This document shows positions 58,097 through 64,000 of a stretch of DNA of 64,000 nt, one piece after another. How positions within the stretch are numbered: position 1 is the stretch's first letter; every line of letters starts with the position of its first letter. The translations under genes were made by a program, and so were the position numbers. Origin of the DNA: Gambelia wislizenii (Eukaryota > Chordata > Lepidosauria > Squamata > Crotaphytidae); contig JAUMIR010000001.1 in the NCBI GenBank assembly GCA_030847615.1, positions 182,299,001-182,363,000 of the forward strand. The letters are read 5' to 3'. Under the pieces are notes generated by a model. The model was not told the origin of the DNA and did no database searches. It saw nothing but the letters and a program-made list of their open reading frames with translations.

Positions 58097-58595
58097 TATG
58101 TTTCAATGTGCTGGTTTTGACCTGCAATGTCATAAATGTCTTGGGTCCAGCATATCTGAAAGACCACCTTCTCCCATGTGAGCCAGTGAGAAATCTAAGT
58201 TCTTCAGAGGAGGGCCTGTTGCATAATACAACACCTCATGAAGCCAGGCTGGTGGGTACATATAACAGGGCTTTCTCTGTAGCAGCACATCAACTGGGGA
58301 GCTCCCTACCCAAAGAAGTTAGGCTGGCCCCAACTCTTTTGAGCTTCTATCAAACAGCCAAAACAGCATTGTTCTACATGGCATTCGAATGAAAATGCTC
58401 TGTTTTAACTGTTTTAAAAATTGGATTTTAGGATTGTTTTTAGGAGTTTTTAAAGAATGTTTTTAATGTGTTTAAAACTTTTTTATCATTGTACTGTTTT
58501 AATTGTTTTCTTCTTCTTTTTTTCATCGCTTCAGGAGCCCATGCAGACTGGGAGGTGATACAGAAATACTTTAAGTAAATAAATAAATAAATAAA
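58097..58595 (+). pseudogene. L2-like LINE, part 2, C-terminus and tail
   Basis: A 94-codon frame (58108-58392) reads LGPAYLKDHLLPCEPVRNL, then EARLVGTYNRAFSVAA and LPKEVRLAPTLLSF, the C-terminus of L2-type RT proteins. The 3' UTR is TTTTAA-rich and ends in (AAAT)n. Confidence 0.8.
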
Positions 58596-58597
58596 GC

Positions 58598-58800
58598 TGT
58601 AAAGATAAGAACGGACTTTGAATTGAACCCAGAAATATCTTATCAGCCAGGGAAGTTCAATTACAACAAAAGAGTGCCATGCACCTCAAAGCTGGAGCCA
58701 GTTAGCAATCTCATTGCAGCATTTTGAACAAGCTGGATTTTTCAGCTAGTATTCAAAGATGACCTCATATAAAGTGCATTATGGTAATCTAATCCCAAAG
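58598..58800 (-). pseudogene. L2-like LINE fragment, antisense
   Basis: TTGAATTGAACCCAGAAATA, CATTGCAGCATTTTGAAC and AAAGTGCATTATGGTAATC parallel the antisense copy at 9598-9800. It abuts the tail of the sense copy. Confidence 0.6.
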
Positions 58801-58818
58801 GCCTGAATCAAATTATTA

Positions 58819-59425
58819 GGAGATTTTCAGAAGGGAATGAAAAAAGTGTTACCGTCCTGCAATCTCCTTTCCCACCCCTTTCCTGTCCCTGTCACACCGT
58901 GGTAAAAGAAAGTTCCAAACCTACCTTGTTCATACATCCATGCCTGCCCAGGAGTGAACAGAGCTTGAATGGAGCTCCATTCACTTCCTGGTTTGAAATC
59001 CCAGCTGTTCTCACAAGAAGGCAAGAATGTGGGAAATTCAAAAATTAAAAGGCAAATAAAAGTTAAAAAGTGACAGCAAGCACAAAAACACTTTTTTAAA
59101 AAACAAGTAACTTGGGGAGGGTACAAAAAAGTGTGTCACTTACCTCGATCTCCCGATTGCACCCAGAAGTGTTCTGGCAAGGACCTCCCATTGATGCTGC
59201 CATCACACCAGCATAACAGGGCACCTTTCCAGTTGTATGTCATTCCATGACAGAAATGGAATGGGGATCCACTGATGGCTTAGCCCATCAATAAGAAGAA
59301 GCGTCAGCAGAACGACAGCCCAATGGGAGCATGACCACCCAGGAATGATTCCATCTGAAATGCAAGCCCTTTAGCAATCTCCTGGTGTCCTTATCGTGCC
59401 ATATTTAGAGGGTCTGAAAATCTCC
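58819..59425. mobile_element. 607-bp non-autonomous element, second copy
   Basis: The left end GGAGATTTTCAGA and right end TCTGAAAATCTCC are a perfect 13-bp inverted repeat. Interior landmarks follow 53193-53799 in the same order, including GGGAAATTCAAAAATTAAAA and CCAGCATAACAGGGCACC. Total length is equal (607). Flanks share only TTA, so the 5-bp duplication is lost or mutated. Confidence 0.75.
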
Positions 59426-61083
59426 TTACTCTCAACGAGTATAGAACTATTTAATCAATGGGATTATAAAAGATTTGACTTACCAAGCTCCCAATGATTC
59501 ATTGGATCTTCTCTCCTTAGAACTAACAAGTGGATTTTTATACAACAACTAAGGCATAAGTGATTGCAGCAAGATCTGAAGTTTTCATAGATGGGCTCAG
59601 CAGACAGTCTAGCCTAAACCAAAACCAAAACAAAAATCACTCCTAGCCACAGCCATGATGTAAACATTTAGGAGCAAAGCTGGGTCCAGACTGTAAACTT
59701 GGTCCAACTCCATCCCAAACAGGTTAGAATTCAGTAGGTGGATTTCTTCTCAGCCAAGAAATTAGTATCATGGTGGAACCTTTCCAGTCAGAAGAACATA
59801 AGTTTCTGTTTCCTAGTTGAGAAGCAAGTAGGATGAGTTTGGGCATTTATAACAGCATTGGAGGAAGAGGAGCAGGTGAGTTGTGCTTTATTTGGCTTGT
59901 GTTTGTGGTAACGATGTGGGCTGGCTCCATACACTATATCCAATACTGCACAAACAGACTTATGCTTACACAAGTGAGCCTTTTATTCCCTTCTTCCCCC
60001 CACAGACTCCAAACAACTCATCTTACTCAAATTCCAGAAGTCCCAAGCCTATCCAGAGTAGATATGGAGCATGTGATGTACTATAGATGTAGAGAATCCA
60101 CCTCATCAGTTGTATCCATTCCCCTGATAGAAGGACACCATTAGATACCATTAGGAGAACCTGCAGCTCCCCATAAAAGGGGGAAACACTAGGCTAACAC
60201 AATGTTATTAACAATTTAAAAAGTTGTGCTAATAAAAACAGGCAATTTTGTCACCAACAGATTTTTAAGATTCTCATTTTGTTGTGTGTTTTGTAATGCT
60301 GCATAATTCAATATATCTATTGATATGTATATGTATATGCTTATAGTATAAATCAGGCACTCTTTTTGTACCATTTTAAAGCACTCTAAGAGCTAAAAGA
60401 ATTCACCTCAAATCTGCATTTCAAACAGGGCTCCAGAGATGCTTTCAAAGGACCTTTTCCATTAAAGTAACACTGTCCACATAACCCTCTTTTTACCCTT
60501 GTAAAATAGCTGAGATGAATAAAATGCATTTTTACACATTCAATGAAAATTAGCCCATTGTGCTTAAACACCACATTTACATACTTTGTGTGATGCTGAT
60601 CCAAATGGCAAGTGAATACCAAGTGGTGCCATGTCTGCCTGAGGTAACACTTATTTTCATACAAAATGTAACATTTTCTATTCAAATGTACCATCTGTTC
60701 AAGCCTTCCCTGACAGAACCAGAACTAAAGAATGGTGCTTTTGCGTCTTGCTTGCCTTCCCTTTAACCTTTGTCATGAAATGAAAAATCTTTGCATGCCA
60801 TTGGCTTCAAAACCATTGGGCTTCCAAGCCAAAGCTGGAGCAAAATTGAAACAAACAAAACCTCATATTGGATCCCATATAAACCAATCCAATCACTAGC
60901 CCAGCAGCTAGTAGGCAGATAGAGACCAGCTAGAGAAAATTAGGATACAATTCTTCACTAAGTTTCTTCTCGAAGGAAGCAACAGTCAATTTTAGCAATT
61001 TTCTTCCCACTGCCAGAAAGTCTTTGAAAACCATACATAGTTGCAGAGTCTATTTTCAATTTGACTCTTATTAAAACCCTATT
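59426..61083. other. No recognisable feature
   Basis: 60300-60780 is repeat-free. No exon recognised. Confidence 0.3.
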
Positions 61084-61084
61084 A

Positions 61085-61262
61085 AAATAAAGGACCTGGT
61101 ACAAACATGGCATAGAGTTGTGTTGGAGGAACTAGAAGATGCCTAGAGAGGACACCTCTCTAGGCATTTTCCAGCATGATTCTATGGTATGTGTCCCTAT
61201 TTTTTCAGCCACAGATAACTGAAACCACAGATATTGGTTATGCAAATACAGAGGACGAACTG
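61085..61262. mobile_element. Tigger-like MITE, right part
   Basis: Shares the hairpin CATAGAGTTGTGTTGG / CCAGCATGATTCTATGG and the end GAGGACGAACTG (before TA) with the element at 34419. The left end is missing. Confidence 0.6.
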
Positions 61263-61439
61263 TATATGCATTCTACTGATCCTATTAAAATATTGGGTCA
61301 TTATGAAATTATGGACAGTGAAGAAAGATTGCCTAAGCAAAAAAAGATATCATGCCTACAGCTAATTATTCTGTCCCCATGTTAATTCATAAAGCATTTT
61401 CCTTGTTTTTCCTTGGGTTTTTCAACTTCAGATTTTCCT

Positions 61440-61535
61440 TGTTTTGAACTACAATTCCTATCGGCCCCAGCTAGATGGCCAAGGGTGAAGGGTAATGGTA
61501 ACTGAAGTTCAAAACATTTGGGGAGGGGATTTAGT
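61440..61535. mobile_element. hAT-like MITE fragment
   Basis: TTTTGAACTACAATTCCTAT with a partner AACTGAAGTTCAAAACA forms a palindrome like the squamate hAT MITEs. Ends not defined. Confidence 0.35.
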
Positions 61536-63542
61536 CAGGAAAGGTTGTTCTAGATAGAAATGACTTCACCTCAAAATGTGGTGGTATACAAGCTGGTGAG
61601 GAATGTCTCACCTATTGAGCTTAACATTACAGGGTGATATGAAATGGGAGACTGCGCTCCCTAAAAGAGATGTAATTTTTTGCTTATTTCATTCTTACAC
61701 ATAAAAAAATCCAAAAGATGGATGTGATTATGAGTTTTTCTGCATTTTTGTTGATTTTTTTACATTTCAAGACATTTCTGTGAAAACTGTATTTGTGAAA
61801 GACAGAGAGAGAGAAACAGATATTTTGCACAATAACCAACATTTTTGCGAACCCAATTGTATTTTCTGTAACATACCATTTTTGTGCAAACAACCCTGAT
61901 TTTTTTTTTTAATGCCAAAAAGTGCTGCTTTTTACTCTCACTGAAGGATGGAAATTCTCATGGTGGCTTACAATTTTTTCATTGCAGGTTTCACAATTAC
62001 ATGTCAAGTCTACCTTTCTAATCAAGGATAAATAAATTTGCGACTATTCTTTAGATCCCTACTCCATAACCAGCACAAGACCACAGCTACACCTGAAAAC
62101 ATTATCAGTTTGCACCTGTTGTATTTTCCCTGTTAATATGTTGCTTTGATTTGATTTTGAATGAGTATCTATGTATCACACTACAGTCCACATTGCCAGA
62201 TTTCAGACAGAGGACCAGACTACAGAATCAAGATGTTAAACTGACACAAATCAATTGGTTTATTGTTAAACAATGCCTGAATATAATATTATCAAATTAA
62301 GAACCCGAGGAACACAGACTGTGACAATAGTATCTAGGAAAAGAATGACAAAAGAAAGCAAAAAAAGGTCAAAGAATGGTATTAGGGTTATGTTGCCCAA
62401 TCAATAAAAGCAATTAGAGTAATCCCAGACCTCCACCTTCCGCCTTAAAAAGATTTCCTGGCTTTTTTAGATCATTCCACTGTGATGTACAAAATCAAAT
62501 CTACCAATCCAACACAGTGGATCATTGATCCTTTCATCTTTCTCTGAACAAATCAGTGTAGTGGAGTAAAGAAGCCAGCTGTTTCCAACTGAGCTGTAAC
62601 AATGGGCCAGGAAATGGAAAGGATTAAAAAGTATTCCAGAGGTGTAGTAAGAAGTAGTGCACCAGCTAAGTGGCTCAGAACATCTGCTTAAACTACTGAG
62701 ATAGAGTCATATTTTTGCTCCATCATTTGTGTCAATTTCTATGCAAGACATATCTGGGGGGAAATGTAACTAGGGTGTTTTTTTTTCAGATGATGAAAAT
62801 ACTCCTCATAGAATTCACAGAGAAAATAATGTGTCCCAACACAATTCAAATGAGATTCATCGTATTCAGAATGAGGGGAGCTAAAAACTCCACAAATCAT
62901 GCAGTAAAAGGATTTGTAGTTTCCCCCCAAGTTTCTCTGAAAATGCTCAAAGATGGACAGTTTCCCACACATGGGTGGACATCCAAATTTGCATTGCTGC
63001 ACTATTTTTTTCTCTATTGCCCTTTGTCAGAGGGTGTGGACACTCCATTCAAATAGATGTGGATACGTAAAAAAATGGTGGTGACAAAACAGTGTTGCTG
63101 TGAATGTTTGAAAATGTGCACCCACTCACAGTATAACATTGTGTCTAGACAAGCCCTAGTACCCTAATATGCACACTTTTGTTGTGTTTTGTTTTTGCAC
63201 AGGTCATTTTGATATATTTTAGCATGTTTTTCCAAAGAGATTACAAATATTGTCTTTGTGGTCAGGCCATTGGGCCTCTTAGCTTATTATTAGACATTAC
63301 TTGAAGTGAATTATCTGATCAGTTAACCAAAATCTCATAGTGTAGTATGGTTGTCATTAAAGTTGGGCAAAGCACCAAGCAACCAGCACAGAGCTGGAGT
63401 TTCTTTTCCTTTTCCTTTTATTGCTGCTATCTAGGGATGGAAACAATACTTGAAAATATTTGAAAAATTCTAGAAACCACTGTTTAGTGTTGATAAGTCC
63501 TGGCATAAAGAATCTTGGGACTCACCAGAATCTTCATAGTTT
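61536..63542. other. No recognisable feature
   Basis: T-rich and A-rich stretches; short frames without known motifs. Confidence 0.35.
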
Positions 63543-63830
63543 GGGACATATTCTGCATAAAATTCGCATATTGTTTTGCGCACAAAATTTTTGCACATGA
63601 AACAGACTTTTCTTCACAGAAAAAAAATTCTGCATAGAAAAATTATTTCCTGTACAGAAAAAAAAGCAATTTCCGGCACATAAAATGTTGTCATTGGGGA
63701 CTTATCCTGTGCAAAATTTGCAAGTGGTTGATTTGTACAGAAAGCAACACTTTCTGTACAGAAAACTTATTTTTCTCTACCAGAAACTGTGCAAAATACC
63801 CATGTGACAATTTTGCACAGAATAAGTCCC
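63543..63830. repeat. Palindromic dimeric repeat, copy 2
   Basis: Left GGGACATATTCTGCATAAAA; right reverse-complements to GGGACTTATTCTGTGCAAAA. A central third motif GGGGACTTATCCTGTGCAAA starts near 63697. TTTCTGTACAGAAA-type dyads lie between. Same plan as 22799-23170. Confidence 0.7.
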
Positions 63831-64000
63831 AAAATTGCAAGTAGGCTGTGAAAACGGCAAGGTTGTCAAAGGGTTTCTCATAGTGGGAAGAAAATTGCTA
63901 AAAATGCATGTTGCTTACTTCAAGAAGAAAAGTAGTGTATTACATCTCTACTGCTATCATACAGTTTAATCCACATTGCCTGCTCTACAATTTATACAAT

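Overview
The window reads as vertebrate, most likely squamate reptile, repeat-rich intergenic or intronic DNA. I recognise no host exon, tRNA gene or rRNA gene. The squamate call rests on repeat content: SINEs with a 5S rRNA-like head (1680, 34318, 38275, 52440), tRNA-derived SINEs of the Sauria type (10281, 19431, 40715), and many CR1, L2-like and RTE/BovB-like LINE fragments. It also rests on short DNA transposons of Tigger, hAT and Harbinger type, and on one tyrosine-recombinase (YR) retrotransposon. These families were assigned from memory of their sequences, not by database search.

Layout. 1-6.9 kb: unique DNA, one 5S-SINE, two Tigger-like MITEs; the second is split by a 1.65 kb DNA transposon that itself carries an antisense LTR. 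6.9-10.5 kb: a CR1 tail split by a fold-back MITE, an antisense L2 copy and a tRNA-SINE. 12-17 kb: two antisense LTR-like sequences and a structured 1.1 kb element with repeated subterminal motifs. 17-28 kb: CR1 and L2 tails, Harbinger-like elements, a palindromic dimeric repeat and a Tigger-type element. 28.3-32.4 kb: the most informative locus, a decayed Ngaro-like retrotransposon. It holds a Gag with a CCCH finger, the N-terminal part of a reverse transcriptase, the C-terminal catalytic part of a YR and an SGNH-type hydrolase, with a large internal deletion. 34-43 kb: 5S-SINEs, two long CR1 pieces and another LINE fragment. 46.5-52 kb: a cluster of L2, RTE, CR1 and DNA elements inserted into one another; the 314-codon CR1 RT frame here is the longest open frame in the window. 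52-59.5 kb: MITEs with GC-rich cores, a long antisense CR1, an L2 split by a MITE, and two 607-bp elements of one family. 59.5-64 kb: mostly unassigned, ending in a second copy of the palindromic dimer.

No genes act together as a host system. Nested insertions give relative ages, and copies in the window serve as empty sites for each other. Best candidates for something undescribed: (i) the Ngaro-like element, with hydrolase, hairpin leader and intron-like signals between YR and hydrolase; (ii) a group of non-autonomous elements whose TIRs share a TCAGA core and whose target-site duplications are 5 bp; (iii) the palindromic dimer family at 22.8 and 63.5 kb.
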